From: Sporosarcina gallistercoris | Lineage (GTDB): Bacteria > Bacillota > Bacilli > Bacillales_A > Planococcaceae | Direction: 5' to 3' | Assembly (NCBI RefSeq): GCF_014836415.1 | Contig: NZ_JACSQY010000003.1 | Coordinates: 186,001 to 250,000, forward strand | Length of the DNA stretch: 64,000 nucleotides | In this document: positions 55,866-64,000 of the stretch, piece after piece | Layout: each line of letters starts with the position of its first letter | How positions within the stretch are numbered: position 1 is the stretch's first letter | The notes under the pieces: generated by a model | The model's database searches: none | The model's input: only the letters and a program-made list of their open reading frames with translations | Told to the model about the DNA's origin: nothing | Made by a program: the position numbers and the translations under genes

Positions 55866-58028
55866 ATGTCGACATCAAAAAAACCGCTAGCGCTGTTCAT
55901 ATTATCAATGGTATTTGTTGTGACTGTGCTTTTTCTTGCAACTGAATATAAGAGTGGGAGAAGTGAAACCGCTCAATTCGTATACAAAGAGACAGGTGAA
56001 TTGTTGGAGAGTGTTGCTGACGAAGCGAATCGATTCGGGAACGAACGGGTAGGGGAACTTGAGCTCATTGCGAAATACATAGCTGTCATTGCGGATGATA
56101 AAGAGGAACTGCAATCATTTTTAAAGGAACAGAATAGGAAAATGCCATTTTTAGCAGGTCTGGGGTTCATCTCTCCGGATGGAGTAGTCATGGCTGCAGA
56201 TGGATCGCGATTTTCCGTGAAGGAGCGTGAATCATTTGAACGGGCAATGACTGGACACATTACGACGAGCGAATTATTTAATTTTGAACAGGATCCGGAT
56301 CTTCAAGTAACCGCTATTTCAGTCCCGGTAAGTAAAAACGGGAAAGTTATCGGCGTGCTTTCGGGTGTTACGAGTTTGTCGGACATTATCCATCGTCTCG
56401 TAAGCGAGACCTCCTTACTAGGAACGGTTTACCTGATCAAAAACGACCAAGTTATCTATACATCTGGTGAGATGATTTCTGGTATTGACACGATTCATGA
56501 GAGTGAGCGAATTTTGAAAGGGATTGCAGATTCGCCATCGGGTGTGATTTTGGAAGATGAGAAAACAGCACATTACCTATTTTACAAGACAGCTTGGAAT
56601 GATTGGGTAACCGCGGTCGATTCTGCGGGACATCCCGATATGGAAAAGATGTTAGCGAAGCGATGGCATTATACATTTGTAGCGAGTTCGGTTTTACTGA
56701 TGGTAATCGTGGGTTATCTGTATATTTTAAAATTGGAAAGAAAACAACATCATGCGTCACGTCAAGATGACCTCACCCAACTGGGCAACTTGGTGGGATT
56801 GGAAGAAGACATCGATAACTTATATCAGACAAAACAGAAACCATGCACCATCATTCTTATGAATCTGCGGGGATTCAAAACTATTAACAATTGGGCAGGG
56901 TATGAGAGTGGAGACCACATCTTAGTCGAGGTGGGGAAAAGGCTTTCAAGCAAACTTCCTGAAAGGTATCCGCCTTACCGAATCGGAGGTGGAGAGTTTG
57001 CTGTTTTGCTCCCTGGCGACAGAACGAGGAAACAAGCCGAAGAAATAACGGCTGAATTGTGTGATCTTATTCAAAGACCATTTGAAAGTGTGAACCATGA
57101 GACCGTCCGTATGAAAGTTTACGCAGGTATTCGACAAGTAGATGCCAACTCGATAGAAAACGCTTCACAAATCATTCATGATGTAGTATTCGCTTGTCAA
57201 GAAGCACGTCGGTTAACCGAAGCGCCCTATGCTTTTTTTACGGAAGAGTTGAAACGCCTTGATAGTGAGAGGAAATTATTCGTAAAAGAACTTTCTGCCG
57301 CATTGGATCGACAAGAATTCAAACTCGTCTATCAGCCGATTTATAGTTTCCGCGAAGATAGAATCGTATGTTTTGAGTCGCTGCTTCGCTGGGATTCGTC
57401 TGAATTCGGAATGGTGAGTCCATTAGAGTTCATTTCCCTGCTGGAAGAGTCGGGGATGATTTTAGAAGTAGGGGATTGGATCATCCAGGAGGCGGCAATG
57501 CAGATTAGCAAATGGCGCCGTGAAGGGTATCCTGAACTTTATATTACTGTGAATGTTTCCGTAAAGCAGCTTCTGGATGAAACCTTCATTTCCCGGGTGC
57601 AACATATAGTATCAGAAACGAATGCTTCACCGGATAGTCTAGTATTTGAAATCACCGAATCGGTAGTTGTGGAAGACCGCGAGACAGCACTTCTAACCGT
57701 TACAAAACTGAACGATCTTGGCATCAGTACCGCCCTGGACGATTTCGGCACAGGCTATTCCTCATTAGCTATATTAAGCCTGCTTCCGTTTCAGTACTTA
57801 AAAGTGGATCGATCGTTTCTGGATGACTTGTACAGTCGGGAGTCACAAGCAGCATCAGTCTTGAAAGGAATCGTTTCAATCGCTTCGGGGCTTGGCCAAG
57901 TAACGATCATGGAAGGTGTGGAAACTAAAGCGCAGATGGAATTGTTAAAAGAACTTGGAGCTGATCGCATCCAAGGCTACTATATCAGCAAACCAGTTCC
58001 GCCGAACCAAGCATTCGAACTTCTCTGA
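55866..58028 (+). CDS. Membrane c-di-GMP phosphodiesterase: Cache-GGDEF(degenerate)-EAL
   Basis: This 720-residue signalling protein has a transmembrane helix (about 8-27), an extracytoplasmic Cache-like sensor (about 30-270) and a second helix (about 285-305). The GGDEF domain (about 315-475) reads RIGGGEFAVLLPGD, so the catalytic Asp of GGDEF is Gly and cyclase activity is unlikely. The EAL domain (about 480-720) has ESLLRW instead of EALLRW. Other catalytic residues are present: Asn in VNVSVKQL, Glu in EITESVV, DDFGTGYSSL, Lys in LKVDRSFL, and EGVET. The start at ATG 55866 has AAGGAGA 6 bases upstream; earlier in-frame starts lack a good site. It probably degrades c-di-GMP in response to an external ligand. 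Confidence 0.88.
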   Translation: MSTSKKPLALFILSMVFVVTVLFLATEYKSGRSETAQFVYKETGELLESVADEANRFGNERVGELELIAKYIAVIADDKEELQSFLKEQNRKMPFLAGLGFISPDGVVMAADGSRFSVKERESFERAMTGHITTSELFNFEQDPDLQVTAISVPVSKNGKVIGVLSGVTSLSDIIHRLVSETSLLGTVYLIKNDQVIYTSGEMISGIDTIHESERILKGIADSPSGVILEDEKTAHYLFYKTAWNDWVTAVDSAGHPDMEKMLAKRWHYTFVASSVLLMVIVGYLYILKLERKQHHASRQDDLTQLGNLVGLEEDIDNLYQTKQKPCTIILMNLRGFKTINNWAGYESGDHILVEVGKRLSSKLPERYPPYRIGGGEFAVLLPGDRTRKQAEEITAELCDLIQRPFESVNHETVRMKVYAGIRQVDANSIENASQIIHDVVFACQEARRLTEAPYAFFTEELKRLDSERKLFVKELSAALDRQEFKLVYQPIYSFREDRIVCFESLLRWDSSEFGMVSPLEFISLLEESGMILEVGDWIIQEAAMQISKWRREGYPELYITVNVSVKQLLDETFISRVQHIVSETNASPDSLVFEITESVVVEDRETALLTVTKLNDLGISTALDDFGTGYSSLAILSLLPFQYLKVDRSFLDDLYSRESQAASVLKGIVSIASGLGQVTIMEGVETKAQMELLKELGADRIQGYYISKPVPPNQAFELL

Positions 58029-58033
58029 CCAAA

Positions 58034-58066
58034 TTAAAAAAACACTCCACCATCAACGGAGTGTTT
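58034..58066 (+). terminator. Bidirectional terminator between the EAL gene and the dedA gene
   Basis: AAACACTCC (58040-58048) pairs with GGAGTGTTT (58058-58066), with A/T runs on both sides. It overlaps the stop of the convergent dedA gene. Confidence 0.8.
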
Positions 58067-58550
58067 AAAATGGCCATCCGAACAAATAGCCGAGTGTAAT
58101 GCATATAATACCTGAAATGGTTGTTCCGAGTGAAGAAAACAGCATATAGCGCTTTACGGCCATGCCGCTCATGCCAGAGAAGCAGCAGACGAAATGCCGC
58201 ATTCCAGGAACGAAAAAGCCTAATGTCACAGTCCAGGAACCGTAGCGGCCAAACCAGCGTTCCACTTTCAATACCCGTTTTTCGGACAGCCCGACCCATT
58301 TACCAAAACGCTCAACGATAGGACGTCCGACTTTTTTTCCGATAGTATACGTTACCAGCGTACCGATGAACACACCCAGAATAGCAATGCTCATAGCTCC
58401 AACAAAGTTGAGAAGCCCCGCAGAAGACAAGTACCCGATAAAGACAATGACGAATTCATCAGGCATGGGCAGACCGAATATCCCGAGAGCCAGAAATAGA
58501 AACACAGCTAAATAGCCATAATGGGTAACGAAGTCTTGAAAAATGCTCAC
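58065..58550 (-). CDS. DedA family membrane protein
   Basis: This 161-residue protein has four to five hydrophobic segments. The DedA motifs are FGLPMPDEFVIVFIGYL, IGTLVTYTIGKKVG and FFVPGMRHFVCCFSGMSGM, the last corresponding to the F-x-R-x-x-P-x-x-R/G block of the family. It starts at GTG after GAGGGATGTAA. One DedA protein of B. subtilis (UptA) moves undecaprenyl phosphate across the membrane, others act on phosphatidylethanolamine. It lies next to psd and pssA, so a lipid-linked role is plausible. It is shorter than most DedA proteins (about 200). Confidence 0.87.
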   Translation of the reverse strand: MSIFQDFVTHYGYLAVFLFLALGIFGLPMPDEFVIVFIGYLSSAGLLNFVGAMSIAILGVFIGTLVTYTIGKKVGRPIVERFGKWVGLSEKRVLKVERWFGRYGSWTVTLGFFVPGMRHFVCCFSGMSGMAVKRYMLFSSLGTTISGIICITLGYLFGWPF

Positions 58551-58566
58551 TTACATCCCTCTTTTG

Positions 58567-59367
58567 TCAATTCTTTGATGAACAATTTTGAGGCACCCAT
58601 TTACCGATAGGTTCTCCGACTTGTACTGCACCTTTTTCTTGGATCGTAGGTGAGAATGGGGAATTGCCTGCGACGAACAATAGAATCGTTGAACCGAATG
58701 AGAAATACCCAAAGTCTTCTCCTTTTTTTGCTTTTTTGGAAGAAGAGTATAACTGTACGGAGTTTACATTGAGCGCGCCCACTTTGACAAGTGCTAATTT
58801 GTCATACGCTGTTGACAGTTCCGTAATGAGTCGATAATTCGTTTCAAATGGTCTGTCTCCATATGTTAGTCCCATATTATTAACAGGATATGATTTTTTT
58901 CCGAGAGCGTACCGGTTGATGACTGTGCCATCTGCCGGGTAGTGGAAGTGATGATAATCTGCGGGAGATAAATAGAATACAAAGTACCAGCCGTTTTTAT
59001 AAGCAGATGCCCTCTTTTCATCCATGAATATTTCATTTATACTGTATGTATGACCTTTAATTGTAAATTGGTGCCCATCTTTCATCCGTCCATAGGAACT
59101 TAGGTGCCCGTCAGAAGGAGAGATGAGAACTTCTGGTGAATCATCAAAAGGTCGCACTCCAGGTTTTAGTTTGCGTGTGAAAAACGATTGCAGGCTGTCA
59201 TAGTGTGTTCTTGGGTATTCCATGCTGGATTCGTCTATTTTATAAGCCGAAGAGTACATGTTGATGAGCGGTTTACTTAATCGTGAAGCGGACACATACC
59301 GGAGTATACTGGAAGCAACCGGATTTCCTGTCAATTCTACAAATGACTTTAAAAATTTCTTTTTCAA
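58567..59367 (-). CDS. psd: Phosphatidylserine decarboxylase
   Basis: This enzyme of about 266 residues converts phosphatidylserine to phosphatidylethanolamine at the membrane. It is made as a proenzyme that cuts itself to create a pyruvoyl group. The cleavage motif is FGST (in YFSFGSTILLFV) instead of the more usual LGST. The family blocks RPFDDSPEVLISPSDGHLSS and the catalytic His pair region YHHFHYPADGTV are complete. I start it at TTG 59367, just downstream of GGTGAT; an in-frame ATG at 59379 has no ribosome binding site. It is divergent from pssA, which makes its substrate. Confidence 0.92.
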   Translation of the reverse strand: MKKKFLKSFVELTGNPVASSILRYVSASRLSKPLINMYSSAYKIDESSMEYPRTHYDSLQSFFTRKLKPGVRPFDDSPEVLISPSDGHLSSYGRMKDGHQFTIKGHTYSINEIFMDEKRASAYKNGWYFVFYLSPADYHHFHYPADGTVINRYALGKKSYPVNNMGLTYGDRPFETNYRLITELSTAYDKLALVKVGALNVNSVQLYSSSKKAKKGEDFGYFSFGSTILLFVAGNSPFSPTIQEKGAVQVGEPIGKWVPQNCSSKN

Positions 59368-59412
59368 TACAATCACCATCTTTAGCTAGTATATATTATT
59401 GGGAGGTTTGTT

Positions 59413-59946
59413 ATGTTTTCGTTTCGATACATTGATTATACTAAAGTGAAGGCCCAGTTGGCGAATGCAATTACTTTAGTGAACTTAAGTTTTGGGGTTA
59501 TCGCCGTTATACTGATTTCCAAAGATTTGGCTCACATGAGTTTGGTATTCATTTTCCTGGCAGCATTATTCGATCGTTTTGACGGCATGACGGCTCGTCA
59601 TTTTCATACGGAATCCGCTTTCGGTAAAGAATTGGATTCGTTAAGTGATATTATTTCGTTTGGGATCGCACCTGCAGTTCTCATCTACCATTCTGCCCTA
59701 TCTGACATGCTTTGGGTAGGAATTGCTGCTACAATCATTTATATTGCTTGTGGGGCAGTTCGCTTGGCACGGTATAATGTGGAAGAGTTCGACGGTGTTT
59801 TCCGCGGTGTTCCGATTACTGCAGCTGGTGTCGTTTTAACAGCGTTGTATTTCGCCGTTCCATATGTCGCTGCACCGTATCTTGTCATCGCCATGCTCGT
59901 CCTGTCTTGGGCGATGGTCAGCAACTTTAAGATTTCTAAAGTATAA
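59413..59946 (+). CDS. pssA: CDP-diacylglycerol--serine O-phosphatidyltransferase
   Basis: This 177-residue membrane enzyme makes phosphatidylserine from CDP-diacylglycerol and serine. The CDP-alcohol phosphotransferase motif DG-x2-AR-x8-G-x3-D-x3-D is intact (DGMTARHFHTESAFGKELDS and the next LSD). About five further hydrophobic segments follow. The start has TGGGAGGTTTGTT upstream. With psd on the other strand it forms the phosphatidylethanolamine pathway. Confidence 0.95.
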   Translation: MFSFRYIDYTKVKAQLANAITLVNLSFGVIAVILISKDLAHMSLVFIFLAALFDRFDGMTARHFHTESAFGKELDSLSDIISFGIAPAVLIYHSALSDMLWVGIAATIIYIACGAVRLARYNVEEFDGVFRGVPITAAGVVLTALYFAVPYVAAPYLVIAMLVLSWAMVSNFKISKV

Positions 59947-60001
59947 CAGTCAACCCCTTTACTTAGTTACTGTCTTATAGTTGAGTAAAGGGGTTTCCAG
60001 A

Positions 60002-60030
60002 TTGATGAATGACAGTGTACGTGTTATAAT
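60002..60030 (+). promoter_or_regulatory. Promoter of tRNA-Ser(CGA)
   Basis: TTGATG (60002-60007) and a consensus TATAAT (60025-60030) with a 17-bp spacer lie 16 bp upstream of the tRNA. Confidence 0.75.
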
Positions 60031-60046
60031 TTTACTCGTTAAAAAT

Positions 60047-60137
60047 GGAGGCGTACCCAAGAGGCTGAAGGGGGCTGACTCGAAATCAGCTAGGGCGTGC
60101 AAGCGCCGCGGGAGTTCAAATCTTCTCGCCTCCGCCA
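60047..60137 (+). tRNA. tRNA-Ser (anticodon CGA)
   Basis: This is a 91-nt class II tRNA with CCA encoded. The acceptor stem GGAGGCG pairs with CGCCTCC. The anticodon stem GCTGA/TCAGC encloses the loop CTCGAAA with anticodon CGA at 60081-60083, which reads UCG. The long variable arm GGGCGTGCAAGCGCC-like is typical of serine tRNAs, and the T arm carries GTTCAAATC. It is a single-gene unit with its own promoter and terminator. Confidence 0.96.
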
Positions 60138-60145
60138 TACATACA

Positions 60146-60185
60146 ACAAACCGTCTTTGCGAATTTGCAAGACGGTTTGTTTTTG
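60146..60185 (+). terminator. Terminator of tRNA-Ser
   Basis: ACAAACCGTCTT pairs with AAGACGGTTTGT, extended by TGC/GCA, around a short loop and is followed by TTTTTG. Confidence 0.9.
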
Positions 60186-60283
60186 TTTTCGATTCCCGTG
60201 TTGTATCGTCGCCATGTTCGTTCCATTCTCCTTACCAATCTGCTATTCTTAGAGTAGATAATTTACCAAAAGGAGTGATTGAG

Positions 60284-60718
60284 ATGGCAGGACCTGCATT
60301 AAAGCAATTACAATCTCACCGAGCTATTCATGAAGGCGGATTATCCGGTGCAATCGGAAAAACGGAGATGCTGATTGACTTCCTTCAAGAAGGAGATCAA
60401 GAAAATGCTGAACGCGCTGCGAATGACTTAGTCGATTATTGGAAGACTCGTGTGATCAGTCATGCGGATGCGGAAGAAGATGGGTTTTACCAAGAAATCC
60501 TCAATGAAAATCCTTCCATGGAAAAGTCAGTGGTCCAGCTGACACGGGATCATGATCTGATACGGATCATCGTCTCTGATATTGAATCGCTTAGAGAAAC
60601 GGACGGGCTCAGTCCAAGTGTCCTTCAAAAGTTTTATGCGTTACTCGTTGTGAACGAAATCCATAGTCGTGAAGAAGAACGTCTATTATTTACAGAACCG
60701 TCTTCGGAAAACGCTTGA
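60284..60718 (+). CDS. Hemerythrin/HHE cation-binding domain protein
   Basis: This 144-residue helical protein has the His/Glu pattern of a di-iron hemerythrin-like bundle: QSHRAIHEGG in helix 1, ISHADAEEDGFY in helix 2, LTRDHDLI in helix 3 and VNEIHSREEERLLF in helix 4. The ATG at 60284 has AAAAGGAGTGATTGAG upstream. The open frame extends further upstream only because it crosses the tRNA gene. It lies 69 bp upstream of recQ. Possible roles are oxygen or nitric oxide sensing or iron handling, which sequence alone does not decide. Confidence 0.88.
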   Translation: MAGPALKQLQSHRAIHEGGLSGAIGKTEMLIDFLQEGDQENAERAANDLVDYWKTRVISHADAEEDGFYQEILNENPSMEKSVVQLTRDHDLIRIIVSDIESLRETDGLSPSVLQKFYALLVVNEIHSREEERLLFTEPSSENA

Positions 60719-60787
60719 ATCGGTTGGAATTATATGGCTCGCCATTTCGAGTGATGAGACGGATTTCCAAAGAAAGGAGGACACTCA

Positions 60788-62560
60788 ATGATGCAACAAG
60801 CACTTGCCGTACTCGCTGAAAAATTCGGATATACTTCATTCCGTACAGGCCAAGAACAAGTTATCCAGCATGTGATGGATGGACAGGACGCGCTCTGTGT
60901 CATGCCGACAGGTGGAGGGAAATCTCTGTGCTATCAAGTCCCAGCAATGTTATTGGAAGGAACGGTCCTCGTCATATCCCCACTCATTTCCCTTATGAAA
61001 GATCAGGTAGATGCACTTTGGCAGCTCGGGATTCCTGCTGCCTACATAAACAGCACGTTATCGTCCGAAGAGTATTTCGGAATACTTGAGAATGCGATTG
61101 CTGGGCACTATCGTTTGCTTTACATTGCCCCGGAACGATTGGAGTCGGAATCCTTTTTAAGAGAATTGAGCCGCATGAGCGTACCGATGATCGCCATCGA
61201 TGAAGCGCACTGTATTTCCCAGTGGGGGCATGATTTCAGGCCAAGCTATCGTAATATTAGCCGCGTCTTGAATTGCTTTCACGAAAAACCGGTGCTGCTT
61301 GCCTTGACGGCAACGGCAACGCCTCATGTCCGGGAAGACATCCGCCTGCAGCTCGGTATACCGCAAGAGCAAACTGTGATGACAGGTTTTGAGCGATCGA
61401 ATTTGGTGTTTACAGTAGTGAAAGGGCAAAACCGTGAAAAGTTCATCAAAGATTATGCGAGTAAAAACAAGGGTGAGGCAGGGATCATTTACGCTGCAAC
61501 CCGTAAAGCGGTGGAAAGTATTTATGAATTACTGAATCGTGCTGGATTTGAAGCAGCAAAGTATCACGGCGGAATGTCGGATTCGGAACGTCATCAAGAG
61601 CAGGAACGCTTTTTGAACGATGAAGCGACAGTTATGGTGGCGACAAATGCATTTGGCATGGGAATTGATAAATCGAATATTCGTTATGTCATCCATTATC
61701 AAATGCCGAAAAATATGGAGAGTTACTATCAGGAAGCAGGACGGGCGGGGCGTGATGGACTTGATAGTGAATGTGTACTTCTGTTCGCCTCGCAAGATAT
61801 TCAGACACAACGATTTCTGATTGACCAGTCTCCTGATTCTTCTAGAGTTCCGGCAGAACTCGAAAAGTTACAAGGAATGATCGATTATTGCCATACAGAA
61901 AAATGTTTGCAGCAATACATCGTGACGTATTTCGGTGAAGAAGACGCTCCGGTATGCGGTAGATGCGCGAATTGCACGGATACGCGTGAACAAATGGACG
62001 TTACACTCGAAGCTCAAAAGGTATTGTCATGCGTCATTCGGATGGGTCAGCGTTTCGGTAAGACGATGATTGCACAAGTACTTACCGGTTCGAGGAACAA
62101 AAAATTGCTGGACTTCAAATTCGATCAGTTGACGACGTATGGGCTGCTGAAAGAAAAAAATGCGAAAGACGTCTCCGATTTTATCGAGTTTCTGATTTCA
62201 GCCAACTGTTTACAAGTGGAGAATGGCCAGTTTCCAACGATTCGTGTGGCAGAACGCGGAAAAGAAGTCTTACTTGGCAATGATAAAATCATGCGAAAAG
62301 GTTCATTTGTCTCGAAAACACTAACAGAGAACGATCCGTTGTTCGAACAACTGCGTCAACTGAGACGTCAACTTGCCCAGGAAGCAGGAGTTCCGCCATT
62401 CGTCATTTTCTCGGACAAGACCTTGAAAGATATGGCCATGAAAAAACCAGCAACGTCTGCTGAGTTTTTAGACGTTGTAGGTGTGGGGCAAACAAAGCTC
62501 GAAATTTATGGAGAAGCGTTCATCGAGGAGATAAAATCTTTTCAACTCCAGGAGATATGA
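60788..62560 (+). CDS. recQ: ATP-dependent DNA helicase RecQ
   Basis: This 590-residue 3'-5' helicase works in recombination and repair. Motif 0 is SFRTGQEQVI, Walker A MPTGGGKSLCYQVPA, motif II AIDEAHCISQWGHDFRP, motif III LALTATATPHVR, motif V VATNAFGMGIDK and motif VI QEAGRAGRDG. A zinc-binding domain (CHTEKCLQQYIVTYFGE … CGRCANC), a winged helix (RQC) and a C-terminal HRDC domain (about 515-590: LRQLRRQLAQEAGVPPFVIF) follow. This is the long RecQ form with HRDC. AAAGGAGGACACTCA precedes the start. It may be co-transcribed with the hemerythrin-like gene. Confidence 0.96.
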   Translation: MMQQALAVLAEKFGYTSFRTGQEQVIQHVMDGQDALCVMPTGGGKSLCYQVPAMLLEGTVLVISPLISLMKDQVDALWQLGIPAAYINSTLSSEEYFGILENAIAGHYRLLYIAPERLESESFLRELSRMSVPMIAIDEAHCISQWGHDFRPSYRNISRVLNCFHEKPVLLALTATATPHVREDIRLQLGIPQEQTVMTGFERSNLVFTVVKGQNREKFIKDYASKNKGEAGIIYAATRKAVESIYELLNRAGFEAAKYHGGMSDSERHQEQERFLNDEATVMVATNAFGMGIDKSNIRYVIHYQMPKNMESYYQEAGRAGRDGLDSECVLLFASQDIQTQRFLIDQSPDSSRVPAELEKLQGMIDYCHTEKCLQQYIVTYFGEEDAPVCGRCANCTDTREQMDVTLEAQKVLSCVIRMGQRFGKTMIAQVLTGSRNKKLLDFKFDQLTTYGLLKEKNAKDVSDFIEFLISANCLQVENGQFPTIRVAERGKEVLLGNDKIMRKGSFVSKTLTENDPLFEQLRQLRRQLAQEAGVPPFVIFSDKTLKDMAMKKPATSAEFLDVVGVGQTKLEIYGEAFIEEIKSFQLQEI

Positions 62561-62583
62561 TAGTTATATCTATTTATACATTT

Positions 62584-62634
62584 GAAAAGGGCTATCCCAA
62601 GATCGTGAAGATGATCTTCGGGAGTGCCCTTTTT
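62584..62634. terminator. Bidirectional terminator between recQ and the MFS gene
   Basis: AAAAGGGC (62585-62592) pairs with GCCCTTTT, and CCCAAGATC pairs with GATCTTCGGG-type sequence inside. It separates convergent genes. Confidence 0.85.
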
Positions 62635-62643
62635 AAATATGTG

Positions 62644-63810
62644 TTAAAGGTGAACAGCAGAACGTTTCATGAACAAACCGTAGACTGTGTAGGCTGCTAC
62701 TACGAGCAGAAGCACACCTGTAAAGGTGAATGCACCTCGGAAATTCAAATTTAATGCTCCGATCGTATATGAACCCGCCACAACGCCCATGGAGAAAAAT
62801 GCATAGAAATAACCGTAGGCTTTTCCGCGGTAGGAGGCTTTCGAAGAATCGATGAGCAATGAGTTGATGGATGGGAATAGAAATGCGAATCCGACCCCAT
62901 ATAACGCCATTGTTCCATATAGACGAATCAGTTCGTCTGCCTGGCTTAGCAGCAACATGCTAACGCCCATTAAGGAAATTCCGAAAGCGAGTGTAATCAT
63001 GGGCCTCACCCGATCGAAAATCCGGTTGATCGGCAGTAAAAACACCAGGATCGCCACGATGCCGAATGTACTAAGCAGCGCGCCCGTCGTTTTTGTATCA
63101 AATCCAAGTGCTTCGACCTTTAACGGAAGAATAAGTGCCAGGACACCTTGTGAGAACATGAGGAAGAAAGCGCCGGCAAAGGCACGTTGTATTCCAGGAT
63201 GGCGGAACATAGCTCCCACATGCTTTTCTGTAGACTTTACTTGGTTTTTTTTGACCCGTTTCACGGAACGCAATAGCAGAAATGCTAAAACTGCCAGGAT
63301 TGCCATGATAACGCCGTTTACGAGCATGATGAGAGGAGTTCCTTTTGCCGGATTCCCGATGTTCGAAGCGACGATACCGCTATATGCTGGACCTGCAATC
63401 GCAGCCATACCGACAAAAGCCCCGGAAATAGCGACACTTTTCCCGCGCTTTTCAGGTTGAGCACGGTTGGCTAGGAAAGTAAACGCAGCAGGAATTATCA
63501 AACCATTCGTAAACCCGTGAATGAAACGGACTCCCACGAGTAGCCAAGCCGCGTGGACTGTGGAATAGAGCGTCAACGCCAGCGCGTTCGTTAAAAGTCC
63601 GATAAGTAAAATAATGAAAGGACCTCTTTTATCCGTCACAAATCCCGAAATGACATTTCCAAAAACGTTTGCAAGGGAGTAGGTTCCGACAACTAATCCA
63701 GCTACAAAAGTGGATGCGCCAAGAGAAAGCGCGAATGGGCTCATAATAGGTAACTGGGAAAACAAATCAAAAAATGAAAAGAAAACGATTAAATAGACAA
63801 AAAATCGCAT
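62644..63810 (-). CDS. Major facilitator superfamily transporter
   Basis: This 388-residue protein has twelve predicted helices in the MFS layout. The loop 2-3 motif is GNVISGFVTDKRGPF (G-x-x-x-D-x-x-G-R/K type). A central basic loop (RSVKRVKKNQVKSTEKHVG) separates the two six-helix halves. The start is the ATG at 63810 with GAGGCGTATGT upstream; the longer frame to 63843 lacks a site. It resembles drug or sugar efflux-type carriers, but the substrate cannot be inferred. The last 157 bases of the window upstream of it contain no gene that I can support. Confidence 0.88.
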   Translation of the reverse strand: MRFFVYLIVFFSFFDLFSQLPIMSPFALSLGASTFVAGLVVGTYSLANVFGNVISGFVTDKRGPFIILLIGLLTNALALTLYSTVHAAWLLVGVRFIHGFTNGLIIPAAFTFLANRAQPEKRGKSVAISGAFVGMAAIAGPAYSGIVASNIGNPAKGTPLIMLVNGVIMAILAVLAFLLLRSVKRVKKNQVKSTEKHVGAMFRHPGIQRAFAGAFFLMFSQGVLALILPLKVEALGFDTKTTGALLSTFGIVAILVFLLPINRIFDRVRPMITLAFGISLMGVSMLLLSQADELIRLYGTMALYGVGFAFLFPSINSLLIDSSKASYRGKAYGYFYAFFSMGVVAGSYTIGALNLNFRGAFTFTGVLLLVVAAYTVYGLFMKRSAVHL

Positions 63811-64000
63811 ACATACGCCTCGTTTCAGGAATTCAATAACCATTTATATTTTATCACGACAAGGTTTTAAATCAACGAACAAGAATAGTTGTTGTCCAAA
63901 ATGGAGGAATCGTGTGACGAAATTGTAGACTAATAGAAATCAGAAGAAAAAATAGCAATCTGATTAGAAAAACTGTAAAATAACGAATAGTCAAACGTTA

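Noticed and set aside
59981-60283. N-terminal extension of the hemerythrin-like protein
   Set aside because: The frame runs through the tRNA-Ser gene and its terminator; the ATG at 60284 has a proper ribosome binding site.
62557-62754. Small plus-strand open frame after recQ
   Set aside because: It overlaps the bidirectional terminator and the 3' end of the MFS gene on the other strand; the Cys-rich tail is an antisense reading of a membrane helix region.

Overview
The window looks like a chromosomal segment of a low-to-mid GC Gram-positive bacterium of the order Bacillales, most likely family Planococcaceae (Sporosarcina-like); the genus is my inference. The evidence is the gene order, which closely follows the conserved yt-/dnaE/pyk/citZ/phoPR/polA/thrS/infC block of Bacillus subtilis, together with strong AGGAGG-type ribosome binding sites, T-box and L20-leader regulation and an IF3 gene that begins with ATT. 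No prophage, CRISPR array, plasmid function or defence island is visible. Most of the window is vertically inherited core genome.

Layout. 1-1898: 3' part of ytxK, a decayed insertion element, and a convergent universal stress gene. 2110-7957: ald, an M24 peptidase, ytkL, ytoI, ytpI and nrnA. 7976-16924: dnaE, a FadR-type GntR regulator joined to accD-accA, then pfkA-pyk and fxsA. 16914-21852: ytvI (convergent) and the citrate branch citZ-icd-mdh. 21959-32955: a MaoC-like hotdog protein, phoP-phoR, polA-mutM-coaE, gapB, nrdR-dnaB-dnaI. 32974-36950: T-box-thrS and L20 leader-infC-rpmI-rplT. 37082-46870: a more variable stretch with a DUF1294 protein, dUTPase, a Xre regulator, an MDR oxidoreductase, a PepF-type oligopeptidase, a DUF6509-like protein, a YumC-type reductase, a DUF368 (PopT-type) protein, trhO and a PdaC-like deacetylase. 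46912-47949: a second decayed insertion element. 48017-58550: catalase, the cydABDC operon, an EAL-domain phosphodiesterase and a DedA protein. 58567-64000: psd/pssA (divergent), tRNA-Ser(CGA), a hemerythrin-like protein, recQ and an MFS transporter.

How genes work together. Lower glycolysis (pfkA, pyk), citrate metabolism (citZ, icd, mdh) and the gluconeogenic gapB are all here. Candidate control sites fit their roles: a cre-like site at the citZ promoter, two opposed CcpN-type boxes at gapB, and a perfect FadR-type palindrome at the regulator-accD-accA operon. cydABDC builds a bd-type quinol oxidase next to catalase. Several envelope-lipid functions lie in the last third (psd, pssA, DedA, DUF368, a polysaccharide deacetylase).

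The least explained part is the repetitive DNA. Two IS1182-type transposon remnants about 46 kb apart, in opposite orientation, each sit inside a bidirectional transcription terminator between convergent genes; at one locus a whole 39-bp terminator hairpin is perfectly duplicated. Both carry copies of a structured intergenic repeat bounded by GTTGAT...ATCAAC, which also occurs without any transposase at two other places. This is the best candidate for something not fully described; the rest is ordinary core genome with a few informative deviations.
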